Positions 1 to 6,418 are shown, counted from the first letter of the stretch. The stretch: 8,340 nucleotides of DNA from Desulfotomaculum sp. (GCA_012961725.1 DTYU01000164.1:1-8340); one strand, 5' to 3'. Made by a program: numbers and translations. Notes: generated from the letters alone by a model not told the origin.

Positions 1-223
1 GCTCATTTATGAACCGGGGTTTGCCTTCGTCTGTAACTAGGCCTTGCGCTTTAAGACATCCCATGAACTGCTGGACAAAACCCTCGGCAGCACTGCGGCG
101 GGGAAGTTGCGGCCAGTGCGGCAGTTCCGCCGTGTACTTGCTTACTAAATCCAGCGCCTGGGCCGGTTTTAGGTACGGCATGCTGCCAATACCTGTCGCT
201 AATCCTGAAATCCGCACAGCCAC
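1..223 (-). CDS. MetE/UROD-like protein (cobalamin-independent methionine synthase family), N-terminal part
   Basis: This is the 5' end of a minus-strand gene that runs off the left edge; 74 codons are visible without a stop. Translation begins MAVRISGLATGIGSMPYL and continues with ELPHWPQLPRR at about residues 32-42. The TGIGSMP and WPQLPRRS motifs are characteristic, from family knowledge, of the clostridial proteins resembling the C-terminal domain of cobalamin-independent methionine synthase and uroporphyrinogen decarboxylase, a (beta/alpha)8 barrel that handles methyl transfer or tetrapyrroles. Family members are usually around 340 residues, so only about a fifth is present, and the zinc- and substrate-binding residues lie outside the window. 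The GTG at 221-223 was chosen because GGAGGAGGT (231-239) lies 7 bases upstream; a second in-frame GTG two codons later is less well spaced. Copy A of the dispersed repeat begins 2 bases beyond the ribosome binding site. The exact substrate cannot be told from this fragment. Confidence 0.72.
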   Translation of the reverse strand, partial: MAVRISGLATGIGSMPYLKPAQALDLVSKYTAELPHWPQLPRRSAAEGFVQQFMGCLKAQGLVTDEGKPRFINE

Positions 224-241
224 TTACGAAACCTCCTCCAA

Positions 242-313
242 AAATTTCGGGGACACCATACTAAATTATAATTCCAGAATGATTGTTTGTGAGAATTCGC
301 AACCAAATTCCTT
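242..313. repeat. Dispersed repeat, copy A
   Basis: A 34-base core (242-275) containing GGGGACACCATACTAAATT matches the core of copy B (6080-6113) with two mismatches. The similarity continues, after a 10-base length difference, into a pair of GAATTC-like hexamers 12 bases apart (293-298 and 305-310) that could fold into a short stem-loop, then ends at CCTT. The same hexamer pair with the same 12-base step occurs in copy B, which shows that the shared unit is longer than the core. It sits immediately upstream of the ribosome binding site of the methionine-synthase-like gene. Repeats of this look are often associated with IS200-like (Y1/REP-associated) transposases in other genomes; that link is recalled, not shown here, since no transposase gene is present. 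Confidence 0.8.
265..293 (-). promoter_or_regulatory. Possible sigma-A promoter inside repeat copy A
   Basis: On the minus strand, a perfect TATAAT (265-270) is preceded at a 17-base spacing by CTCACA (288-293), which matches TTGACA at 4 of 6 positions. It would start transcription near 258, about 35 bases before the GTG of the methionine-synthase-like gene. The -10 lies in the conserved part of the dispersed repeat. The repeat copy at 6080 has AATAAT at the same place and no fitting -35, so this may be specific to this copy. No experimental support. Confidence 0.38.
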
Positions 314-341
314 CGAGCTCCAACCTCTGACTTCCGGCGTC

Positions 342-3116
342 TCACTTCTCACCTCTCACTTCGCATACCTGGTGGTAAATTCCCCACGTAACTGCTGCTA
401 TATGGCGCCAGTTGTAAGTCGAACGCACCTTCCGCCATGCCCGGCGGCATAGCTCCTCGGCGAGGAGCCGGTTCTTCAGCACCTCCCCAATATACCGCGC
501 TAATAGATCGGGGTGGCCGGGCGGCACCTTGAAACCGTCGATTCCGTGCTCCACCACCTCGCTCAGCCCACCGGTATCCCCCACCACCACAGGTACCTGC
601 GCCGCCATCGCTTCCAAGGCCACGATCCCGAAAGGTTCGTAATGACTGGGGAAAACCGCGACGTCCGCCTCCTGCAGCAGCCTGTTCCGGGCAGCCCCGT
701 CCACAAACCCAGGTAGGTGAACCCGCCCGGCGACCCCAACCTCAGCGGCTAACTGCCTTATTTCCTCCTCGTAAGGCCCGTGACCGCAGATCACCGCACG
801 GGCCCCTGGAACATGCTCAGCCACCAGCGGCAGGGCCCTGATGAGATCCTGGACCCCTTTTTCAGGCACCAGGCGCCCGAGGAACAGCATCACCGGTGCA
901 CCCGTAGGCGGCGCCAATCCTCGCCACCCGTTTATACCGAGGACCTCAGGGGCAACTCCGTTAGGTACCACACTGATCTTCCCGGGCTGCAGATCAAACA
1001 GCCGCGAGACCTCACCCGCCATATAGTTGCTGCAGCAGATGACGCGCACTGCACTATGCACCAGTCTTTTCTCCGCCGCATGTATGCAACACTGCAGTTC
1101 GTTGTGAATCCCCCTGTGCCGCCCGTACTCGGTCGCATGGACCGTTACCACCAGAGGAAGGCCCGTCTGCGCAGCAATCTTCCCGGCGGCCTCTTCAATC
1201 AGCCAGTCATGCCCGTGAATGAGATCGAACCGCTTCCCCTGATTCCAAAGCCGGTCGACTTCTCGCACCATACCCTTGTTCAAGCGCGTGACCCACTCCA
1301 AGAACTCCCCTTCCCCTCCCTCCACCGGTACCCGGTAGACCTCTACCCCCTCAACAGCCTCCACCGGCAGGCTCTCCTGAACTCCGGCGGTAACCACCGT
1401 AACCTCGTTCCCCTGCCGGACCAGTTCCCGGGAAAGGTCGTAGACATGACGGCCCAATCCCCCAACGATGCGGGGCGGATATTCCCAGGAGAGAATCAGT
1501 ATCTTAAGCGGCAAACCTGCCCGATAAGCGCCGTTTATCCAGAACCTGCTGTAGACCCGGTAATCGATCGCCGGAAAGATGTTGTCTACCGCACTGAGCT
1601 CCTCGAGGACCCTTTCATCAATATTTTGGTCGATTATCGCATCGGTCAAATGGTTGAAACGGAGGAGATGATCTTTTAACCGCCGCGTGGCATACTCTGC
1701 CGTCGAGCCGGTCCTCAGGATGAAGGCCCAGTCGCTCGACTGAGCCAACAAAAGCTCCCGCGCCGCCTGGTCCAAGGCCCTTCCCAATAGACCGCCGGCC
1801 TCCGGGTAAAGATCGCAGAGTTCCACCATCCGCGCCTCTGCGTGATGAGTATGCCGGTAGATCCAGTCGTTTGAGGGGTTCAGCCAGGTTTCACTGTACC
1901 CCCCGTCACCCCAGCTTGACAGACTCAGCGTCGCCGGCTCCTGCTCCGAGTGATCGGCCAGATAGTCCGAAGGAGTAGCCAAAAGCAAGGTATCCTGGTT
2001 ATGGCACGCCTTTCGGATCAAGAACTCCAGCCACTGAGGGCCCTCATACCACCAGTGGCCGAAAAGCTCTGCATCGTACGGGGAAACGATCACCGGTTCT
2101 ATCCCCAGGCGGCCGGCCCAGTAAGACACTTGCTGCCGGCGCTGGTACAGGAAGTGCTCCGCATGCGCCGACGCCCGCTGCCGAGCAACATCCGGCGCGT
2201 AAGGCTCCTTTACCTCGCTTCCGGTAATCCGGTGGTACTTGAACCCGGTATCCGCCCGGACCCGGGCAGAGGGAAGAAACGGCTCAATATACTCCCACGG
2301 CAGCTCATAGCCGATATCTCTGTAATATTCCCGGTACCAGTAATCACCGGGATAGCCGATCTGTCGATCCCAGACCTGCCGCGAGGTATCCGGGTCACGG
2401 CCGAAAGCGGCCACCCCGGCACCCGTCCGCACCGGAGCAAAGACACCGTATGGGGGCGGAGGCGAGGCGCTCAGAATCCCGTGGGTGTCGAGGAAGAAGT
2501 ACCGGATGCCGTATACCGATAGAAGCTCGTCCACCCCCTGCGTATAACCGCACTCCGGCAGCCAAAATCCCTTGGGGCCGTTGCCGAAGTGTCGCCTGTA
2601 AAGGTCGACCCCGACTGATATCTGGGCCTGCTGCGCCTCCCTCCCGCGTATCAACGGAAGGTAACCGTGGGTGGCGCAGGTCGTGATTATCTCCAGTACC
2701 CGCCGGTCCTGGAGAGAAGCAAAACCGGCGACCAAATTTCTCTGGTATTCATTGACAAACAGATCCCGGTACCGGCTGAGTCGCTCTTCATACATTAACG
2801 CGATTTGATAAAACTCTGTCCCGGCCGTACGCCTTTTCTCCGCCTCTGCCAGCCGGAGCAGCCGATCCAAGTGAGCAGCACACCGTCGGGTCAAGAGTTC
2901 GTCGGTAAGCATTGTCACGAGCGGCGGTGAAAGCGATAACGTAATCCTGAACCGGACACCCTCCCGGACAAGCCTGTCGAAAAGCTCCACAAGCGGCAAG
3001 TAGCATTCGGTAACCGCCTGGTAAAACCAGTTCTCTTCCAAGAAGCGCTCTTCTTCCGGATGGCGGACAAAGGGCAAATGGGCATGTAAAACAAGGATCA
3101 AATAGCCTTTAGCCAC
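342..3116 (-). CDS. Fusion of GH57 1,4-alpha-glucan branching enzyme (DUF1957-type) and GT4 glycosyltransferase
   Basis: A 924-residue cytoplasmic two-enzyme protein (numbering from GTG). Residues 1 to about 530 form a GH57 branching-enzyme module: HAHLPF near residue 11 opens the barrel; GFWLPECGY near 183-191 holds the expected nucleophile Glu188; SPYDAELFGHWW near 345-356 holds the expected acid/base Asp348. The loop with PPPPYG (Tyr near 223) corresponds to the tyrosine loop linked to branching in characterised GH57 enzymes. SSWGDGGY and SDWAF follow in the C-terminal helical part. From about residue 537 a complete GT4 module starts: EYPPRIVGGLGRHVYDL for the acceptor/nucleotide side, PNGV, FLGRLVPEKG, and the EX7E motif in EPFGIVALE near 827-835. 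It likely makes and branches alpha-glucan. The ORF extends upstream to a TTG at 3132-3134, but GTG at 3114-3116 is preferred: GGAG lies 8 bases before it and the family N-terminus begins KGYLxLVLHAHLPF. No frameshift or missing catalytic residue was seen. The nucleotide-sugar donor and real product are inferred. Confidence 0.9.
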   Translation of the reverse strand: MAKGYLILVLHAHLPFVRHPEEERFLEENWFYQAVTECYLPLVELFDRLVREGVRFRITLSLSPPLVTMLTDELLTRRCAAHLDRLLRLAEAEKRRTAGTEFYQIALMYEERLSRYRDLFVNEYQRNLVAGFASLQDRRVLEIITTCATHGYLPLIRGREAQQAQISVGVDLYRRHFGNGPKGFWLPECGYTQGVDELLSVYGIRYFFLDTHGILSASPPPPYGVFAPVRTGAGVAAFGRDPDTSRQVWDRQIGYPGDYWYREYYRDIGYELPWEYIEPFLPSARVRADTGFKYHRITGSEVKEPYAPDVARQRASAHAEHFLYQRRQQVSYWAGRLGIEPVIVSPYDAELFGHWWYEGPQWLEFLIRKACHNQDTLLLATPSDYLADHSEQEPATLSLSSWGDGGYSETWLNPSNDWIYRHTHHAEARMVELCDLYPEAGGLLGRALDQAARELLLAQSSDWAFILRTGSTAEYATRRLKDHLLRFNHLTDAIIDQNIDERVLEELSAVDNIFPAIDYRVYSRFWINGAYRAGLPLKILILSWEYPPRIVGGLGRHVYDLSRELVRQGNEVTVVTAGVQESLPVEAVEGVEVYRVPVEGGEGEFLEWVTRLNKGMVREVDRLWNQGKRFDLIHGHDWLIEEAAGKIAAQTGLPLVVTVHATEYGRHRGIHNELQCCIHAAEKRLVHSAVRVICCSNYMAGEVSRLFDLQPGKISVVPNGVAPEVLGINGWRGLAPPTGAPVMLFLGRLVPEKGVQDLIRALPLVAEHVPGARAVICGHGPYEEEIRQLAAEVGVAGRVHLPGFVDGAARNRLLQEADVAVFPSHYEPFGIVALEAMAAQVPVVVGDTGGLSEVVEHGIDGFKVPPGHPDLLARYIGEVLKNRLLAEELCRRAWRKVRSTYNWRHIAAVTWGIYHQVCEVRGEK

Positions 3117-3140
3117 CGCTATTGCTCCTCTCAACTATTC

Positions 3141-3149
3141 AGCATAACA
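3141..3149 (-). promoter_or_regulatory. Possible extended -10 element for the GH57-GT4 gene
   Basis: On the minus strand, TGT-TATGCT (TGn extended -10; TATGCT matches TATAAT at 4 of 6) lies between the terminator of the DUF4912 gene and the ribosome binding site of the GH57-GT4 gene. The -35 position falls in the terminator T-tract and is not recognisable. The call rests mainly on the need for a start site after the terminator, so it is weak. Confidence 0.25.
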
Positions 3150-3161
3150 CTTGCCAGGGAT

Positions 3162-3183
3162 AAAAAAAAGGCTTTGGCGCCTT
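3162..3183 (-). terminator. Rho-independent terminator after the DUF4912 gene
   Basis: Reading the minus strand about 30 bases after the DUF4912 stop codon, AAGGC (3179-3183) pairs with GCCTT (3168-3172) across a 6-base loop and runs directly into eight T residues. The stem is only 5 bp, so termination may be partial and some read-through into the GH57-GT4 gene is plausible; leaky termination would give different levels of the two products. Confidence 0.5.
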
Positions 3184-3212
3184 AATTTGTTACTCGGTGA
3201 TATGGTTTTCAG

Positions 3213-3653
3213 TCAGCGATTTTGCAGTATTCCGGAACTCACGCCGATCGTCTCAAAAGCCTCGGTGAAGCTGCCGGCTTCCTTCTCCGCCTCCTGTGCC
3301 TGCCCAGGAACCCAGGCGGTCTTACCCGGCGGAACATCCACCGCTTCAGAACAGAGCAACGGGTAAAACTCGCCGTTCTCCCGCCACCCTAATTCGGAAC
3401 GATAACGCCTTCCCGGAGCGACCTTACGAAAGTACCAGCTTTGCGTCAGGCAGGGGGATACAACCGCGCAAGGCGAACTGCTGCCGTTATTCACCGAACA
3501 TAAGCGGAGCGCAAGCTCTTTCCCCTTCAAGAACTCCCGGGAAGCCGCTGAAACCTCCCAATAAGTAAAAAGAACCGAACAGTTCTGTACCAGCAGCACA
3601 AGGGTATTCTCTCCGTACCCTGCCGGCAGCTCGACTGGCAAATCCCCTAACAA
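3213..3653 (-). CDS. DUF4912 domain protein linked to alpha-glucan synthesis
   Basis: A 146-residue soluble protein matching the DUF4912 family. The signature regions are LPAGYGENTLVLLVQN running into LFTYWEVS (about residues 9-35), then WYFRKVAPGRRYRSELGW (73-90) followed by GEFYPLL. No signal peptide, membrane segment or catalytic motif is visible, and biochemical function is not established for the family. The glutamate-rich tail after residue 118 shows no recognisable domain. DUF4912 genes often neighbour GH57 branching-enzyme genes in Firmicutes (family knowledge), which fits this position 96 bases upstream of the GH57-GT4 gene; a structural or glucan-binding accessory role is a guess. 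The start used is TTG at 3651-3653, with AAAGGAG about 10 bases upstream; an in-frame TAA lies about 60 bases further upstream and no ATG or GTG is available in between. Related proteins can be longer at the N-terminus, so this is a short member. Confidence 0.75.
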   Translation of the reverse strand: MLGDLPVELPAGYGENTLVLLVQNCSVLFTYWEVSAASREFLKGKELALRLCSVNNGSSSPCAVVSPCLTQSWYFRKVAPGRRYRSELGWRENGEFYPLLCSEAVDVPPGKTAWVPGQAQEAEKEAGSFTEAFETIGVSSGILQNR

Positions 3654-3849
3654 GCTCTTCGTGCTCCTTTCTCTGTGTTTTTCATTAGACGTTGAACCAG
3701 TAATAGTTGGTTATGGTAAACGCATCTACTGTAACTAAATTATAACATAAACTATAAATTACGGTAATATTTCGTTAGTGAAAATACGCTGTTCTATAAC
3801 ATGTTTCGACAGCAGACCGCTTGAGAATTACCGCATACCAAAAAATCAA
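3654..3849. other. AT-rich intergenic region between divergent genes
   Basis: This spacer separates the minus-strand DUF4912 gene from the plus-strand symporter. Apart from the minus-strand promoter described separately, it shows no reading frame. For the plus strand, TATAAC (3796-3801) and TTGAGA (3831-3836) are the best promoter-like hexamers, but neither has a matching partner at 16-18 bases, so the symporter promoter is not located. Confidence 0.4.
3739..3767 (-). promoter_or_regulatory. Likely promoter of the DUF4912 gene
   Basis: On the minus strand, TGT-TATAAT (3739-3747) is a perfect extended -10. At a 17-base spacing, TTACCG (3762-3767) is a weak -35 (3 of 6). The surroundings (about 3735-3780) are much more AT-rich than the genes. 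Transcription would start near 3732, giving a leader of about 80 bases before the TTG start. It points away from the phosphate-transporter gene. Confidence 0.5.
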
Positions 3850-3872
3850 CCCCCGTAAATCTATTACGGGGG
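3850..3872 (+). promoter_or_regulatory. Perfect stem-loop covering the ribosome binding site of the phosphate symporter
   Basis: CCCCCGTAA (3850-3858) and TTACGGGGG (3864-3872) form a perfect 9-bp stem with a 5-base loop. The right arm contains the only G-rich Shine-Dalgarno-like stretch (GGGGGA, 3868-3873) in front of the symporter reading frame, so in plus-strand RNA the stem would hide it. On the plus strand no T-run follows, which argues against a terminator in that direction; on the minus strand TTGATTTTTT follows, so it could also stop antisense transcription coming from the right. The sequence shows the structure; its role in regulating translation is inferred. Confidence 0.5.
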
Positions 3873-3876
3873 ATCT

Positions 3877-4797
3877 ATCACGAAAACAGTCTTTTTTCTG
3901 ACAACCGGTCTGGCCCTGCTCCTGATCGGGCTGTGGCTCCTCCAGTCCGGCCTGCTCTACCTGTCGGCCGGGCGCCTGACGATGGCCCTCCGGTCCCTGT
4001 CTACAAACAACATCCGCTCTTCTTTAACCGGTCTTGCTGCAAGCGCCCTAACCCAGAGCAGCACGGCGGTTTCTGTAATCACTGTCGGCCTTGTTCACAG
4101 CCGCCTCATCAACCTCAGCCAGGCGATCGCGGTCATCCTCGGGGCCAACGTCGGCACCACCCTGACCGTGCAGTTCCTCTCCCTGAACCCGGGTATAGCA
4201 ATCCTCCCTTTCTGCGCCGCCGCCGTTCCGGTTGCCGTCCGCCGGTCGCCCGCAAGGCCTTTGGGCCAGATCCTGATTGGTGCCGGGATGATCTTTTCAG
4301 GACTGGACCTGCTCAGCCGGGCGTTTGAACCGCTCCGGCAGGCTCCCTGGTTCGCCGCCGGTCTTGCCGCCGCAGGGGACAATCACCTGCTTGCGGTTTC
4401 CATCGCCACCGTGTTGACGGCAGTGCTCCACTCCTCGAGCGCCGCCACCGGTATCGTAATGTCCCTTTACGTACAGGGGGCGGTCTCCCTCGAAACCGCC
4501 GTGGCCCTGGTGCTCGGCAATAACATCGGCACCTGCTTTACCGCGCTTGTCGCCTCGCTGACCAGTTCCGCCGCCGGCCGACGTGTAGCGCTCGCCCATC
4601 TGTTCTTGAACGTTATCGGGACGGTGATCTTCCTGCCCTTTATTCACCCCTTCAGCCTGCTGATCGGCATCACTTCGGACGCACCCGCCCGACACGTGGC
4701 CAATGCTCATGTCGTATACAATCTCATCAGCAGCCTGGTCGCCTTGCCCTTTTGCGATGGCTTTGCCCGCCTGCTCGAACGCCTCCCTCTAAAATAG
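3877..4797 (+). CDS. Na+/phosphate symporter (NptA/YjbB-type, Na_Pi_cotrans family), non-canonical start
   Basis: An integral membrane protein for sodium-coupled phosphate transport, with the two inverted repeats of the family. Counting from ATC at 3877: TALTQSSTA (QSS signature) near 57-65 with GANVGTT at 89-95, and the second half TAVLHSSSA with HSSS near 185-188 and GNNIGT at 214-219; AHLFLN and AHVVYN follow near the C-terminus. The first ATG (3982) cannot be the family start, because the same frame upstream codes a clean first helix, FFLTTGLALLLIGLWLLQSG, and the connecting LYLSAGRL that family members have. The frame is open back to a TAA at 3856-3858 without any ATG, GTG or TTG before 3982; ATC (3877), ACG (3880) or CTG (3898) are the only near-cognate choices. 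The full frame gives about 306 residues, normal for the short clostridial form. Either a rare start codon, a mutated start or a sequence error is possible. It is the only plus-strand gene and is convergent with the carboxypeptidase gene. Confidence 0.82.
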   Translation: MTKTVFFLTTGLALLLIGLWLLQSGLLYLSAGRLTMALRSLSTNNIRSSLTGLAASALTQSSTAVSVITVGLVHSRLINLSQAIAVILGANVGTTLTVQFLSLNPGIAILPFCAAAVPVAVRRSPARPLGQILIGAGMIFSGLDLLSRAFEPLRQAPWFAAGLAAAGDNHLLAVSIATVLTAVLHSSSAATGIVMSLYVQGAVSLETAVALVLGNNIGTCFTALVASLTSSAAGRRVALAHLFLNVIGTVIFLPFIHPFSLLIGITSDAPARHVANAHVVYNLISSLVALPFCDGFARLLERLPLK

Positions 4798-4863
4798 TGC
4801 TGTCCATTTTCATGCTCTATGGAGCGAACGAACGTTCCCATGGAAAACTCTTCCCTGACTCAG

Positions 4864-6063
4864 CTACCTCGCAAAGATGCGTTTGCGCCGCCGCCGGATT
4901 CTCCTGTTTATCGCCGCCAACAGGACCAGAAGCATGAAGGTTCCGGCCAGCACCAGGAGAGCCCGCAGGAAGACCGGCCACCTCGGTGCGCGGGGCACGT
5001 CGATCCCAGCAACCACGCTCACCCGGCCGATCTCCTTATTGCCGTCTTCAAAGATGATCTCGCCGAGTCGCTGGCCCTTAGATACTGGTGCTTCGACGGG
5101 TTCCAAAGAGAGCCGCTGGCGCGGCAGCGGCAAGGGGTCTTCTTCTGTGGAAATGTTATACCAAACGGAATGCTTCGTTTCAACCTCCACAGGCCGGATG
5201 CCGCCAGCCACCGGAAGATGACCGACGACCTCGCCTGGCTGCGCGAGTTCCACAAGGCGGTAGGCCGAAAAGCCCCAGTCAAGCAGCCGGGCCGCTTCGC
5301 TCCATATCTCCCCGCCGCCGTTTCCTAAGATGACCGCGATCAGTTCCCGCTCACCCCGCCTTGCCGCCGCCACCAGGCACTGTCCCGCCTGCGCGGTGTA
5401 CCCGGTTTTTACCCCGATCGCGCCGTCGTACCGCCATAGAAGCTTGTTGGTGTTTAGCAGAACCCCCGATGCCTCCGGGGACTCGCGCCCGATCGTCTTT
5501 GTTTTGGTTGCTACAATCTCCCTGAAGACCTTATACCTCATCGCTGCCCGGGTAATCTTCGCCAGGTCAAGGGCAGTGGTATAGTGATTCTCGTCCGGCA
5601 GGCCATGCGGGTTGTTGAAATGTGAATCTACAGCCCCGCACGCCTTTGCGGTCCTGTTCATCAGCGAGACAAAACCGTCCACCGACCCGCTTGCCTTCTC
5701 GGCCAAAGCCACGGCCACGTCGTTCGCCGAGTTCAGCAGGAGCGCATAGAGGGCGTCACTGACCGCAAGCTCCTCCCCTTCTTCCAGCCAGATGGCGGAA
5801 CCCCCAACATCGGCAGCCTCCTTAGAGGCCTCAACCTGTTCATCGAGCTTACAGTTTTGCAAAACAACCACGGCGGTCAAGATCTTGGTCGTGCTCGCCG
5901 GGTACATCCGCTTCGTGGGCTCCTTGGCGTAGAGCACCTGGCCGGTTCTTAGGTCCATCACTACCGCAGCCCTTGCTGAAATGACAGGCTCCGCACACTC
6001 GCCTCTATCAGTGAAGATAAGAAACGTGAGCAAAACAGTTACCAGTGAGATCAGGAACCGCAA
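4864..6063 (-). CDS. D-alanyl-D-alanine carboxypeptidase (DacF/PBP5-like, serine peptidase S11)
   Basis: A 399-residue penicillin-binding protein that removes the terminal D-Ala from peptidoglycan stem peptides outside the membrane. A signal peptide (LISLVTVLLTFLIF core, probable cleavage near Ala24) is followed by the S11 catalytic domain with all three motifs: STTK at 57-60 (nucleophile Ser57), SAN at 112-114, KTG at 219-221; NPHGLPDENHYTTA near 151-164 is also typical. The PBP5 C-terminal beta domain spans about 268-357, and a membrane anchor (about 363-385) ends in an arginine-rich tail. The length is normal. The start is TTG at 6061-6063, with GGAGG (6071-6075) 7 bases upstream; no better start exists near the signal peptide. 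Repeat copy B begins 4 bases beyond that ribosome binding site, so the promoter must lie in or beyond the repeat. Only 66 bases separate its stop from that of the convergent symporter. Whether it serves vegetative growth or sporulation cannot be read from the sequence. Confidence 0.93.
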   Translation of the reverse strand: MRFLISLVTVLLTFLIFTDRGECAEPVISARAAVVMDLRTGQVLYAKEPTKRMYPASTTKILTAVVVLQNCKLDEQVEASKEAADVGGSAIWLEEGEELAVSDALYALLLNSANDVAVALAEKASGSVDGFVSLMNRTAKACGAVDSHFNNPHGLPDENHYTTALDLAKITRAAMRYKVFREIVATKTKTIGRESPEASGVLLNTNKLLWRYDGAIGVKTGYTAQAGQCLVAAARRGERELIAVILGNGGGEIWSEAARLLDWGFSAYRLVELAQPGEVVGHLPVAGGIRPVEVETKHSVWYNISTEEDPLPLPRQRLSLEPVEAPVSKGQRLGEIIFEDGNKEIGRVSVVAGIDVPRAPRWPVFLRALLVLAGTFMLLVLLAAINRRIRRRRKRIFAR

Positions 6064-6079
6064 TCCTTCTCCTCCTTTG

Positions 6080-6141
6080 AAATTACGGGGACACCATACT
6101 AAATTATTATTCCCCTACGGGAATTCCCACACGAATTCCTT
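6080..6141. repeat. Dispersed repeat, copy B
   Basis: The core at 6080-6113 matches copy A with two mismatches in 34 bases and is in the same orientation. The tail carries a GAATTC pair (6121-6126 and 6133-6138) with the 12-base step seen in copy A, and includes the 10-base palindrome GGGAATTCCC (6119-6128). It abuts the ribosome binding site of the carboxypeptidase gene exactly as copy A abuts that of the methionine-synthase-like gene. Confidence 0.8.
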
Positions 6142-6202
6142 TAACTCATGTTTATGAGGGAACCGTTTTCCGAAAATACTATACCAAAAAGGATGCTCCG
6201 TA

Positions 6203-6384
6203 GTGAAGCACGTTATCCTGGCAACGGTGGTGGTTTTTTGCTGCGAGAAGAACTGGCGCCCGCGCTGCTGACCGATGAGCAGTTGAACGCGCTCAAGGAG
6301 TTGGAAAGAAAACTCCCTGCGGACGGTACCGGCCGAAAGGTCTACCTGCTTGCCGTTACCCGCAGGGAAGAAGAGGACCTTTAA
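6203..6384 (+). pseudogene. Possible small gene broken by a one-base frameshift in a T6 run
   Basis: Two adjacent frames look coding on opposite sides of TTTTTT (6234-6239). The first starts at GTG 6203-6205 (AAGGA about 9 bases upstream) and reads MKHVILATVVVF, a signal-anchor-like start, but then runs to an early stop. The second reads LLREELAPALLTDEQLNALKELERKLP and on to RREEEDL, ending at TAA 6382-6384. Adding one T to the run joins them into a 60-residue protein with a hydrophobic start, an amphipathic helix and an acidic end. The alternative uninterrupted frame from ATG 6148 (78 codons) has an implausible AT-rich first half and no good ribosome binding site. The family is not recognised. 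It could be a decayed gene, a sequencing error, slippage-dependent expression, or chance. Confidence 0.33.
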
Positions 6385-6418
6385 GTCCGAGGGGAATTCC
6401 TGCCTGAAAGAGTGGCCG

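Noticed and set aside
254..263. CATACTA in the repeats as a sporulation sigma-G/F -10 element
   Set aside because: It is part of a repeat core found at three places, points away from the adjacent genes in copies A and B, and has no matching -35 at the right spacing.
9..452. Open frame of 147 codons on the plus strand at the left edge
   Set aside because: It overlaps the methionine-synthase-like gene start, repeat copy A and the end of the GH57-GT4 gene, and its translation has no family features.
780..1679. Open frame of 299 codons on the plus strand opposite the GT4/GH57 junction
   Set aside because: It is wholly antisense to a gene with intact family motifs; its translation is rich in His/Gln/Pro/Arg with no domain, as expected from a GC-rich shadow frame.
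1950..2522. Open frame of 190 codons on the plus strand within the GH57 region
   Set aside because: Antisense to the GH57 catalytic domain, no ribosome binding site, no recognisable family.
3132..3134. TTG as start of the GH57-GT4 gene
   Set aside because: It lies within the ribosome binding site region of the better-placed GTG at 3114-3116, and the extra six residues are not part of the family N-terminus.
4297..4710. Open frame of 137 codons on the minus strand inside the symporter gene
   Set aside because: Glycine- and arginine-rich shadow of a membrane-protein gene whose motifs are clear on the plus strand.
3982..4797. Symporter gene starting at the first ATG
   Set aside because: This would remove the first transmembrane helix and the conserved connecting loop that are coded in frame upstream; it also lacks a ribosome binding site.
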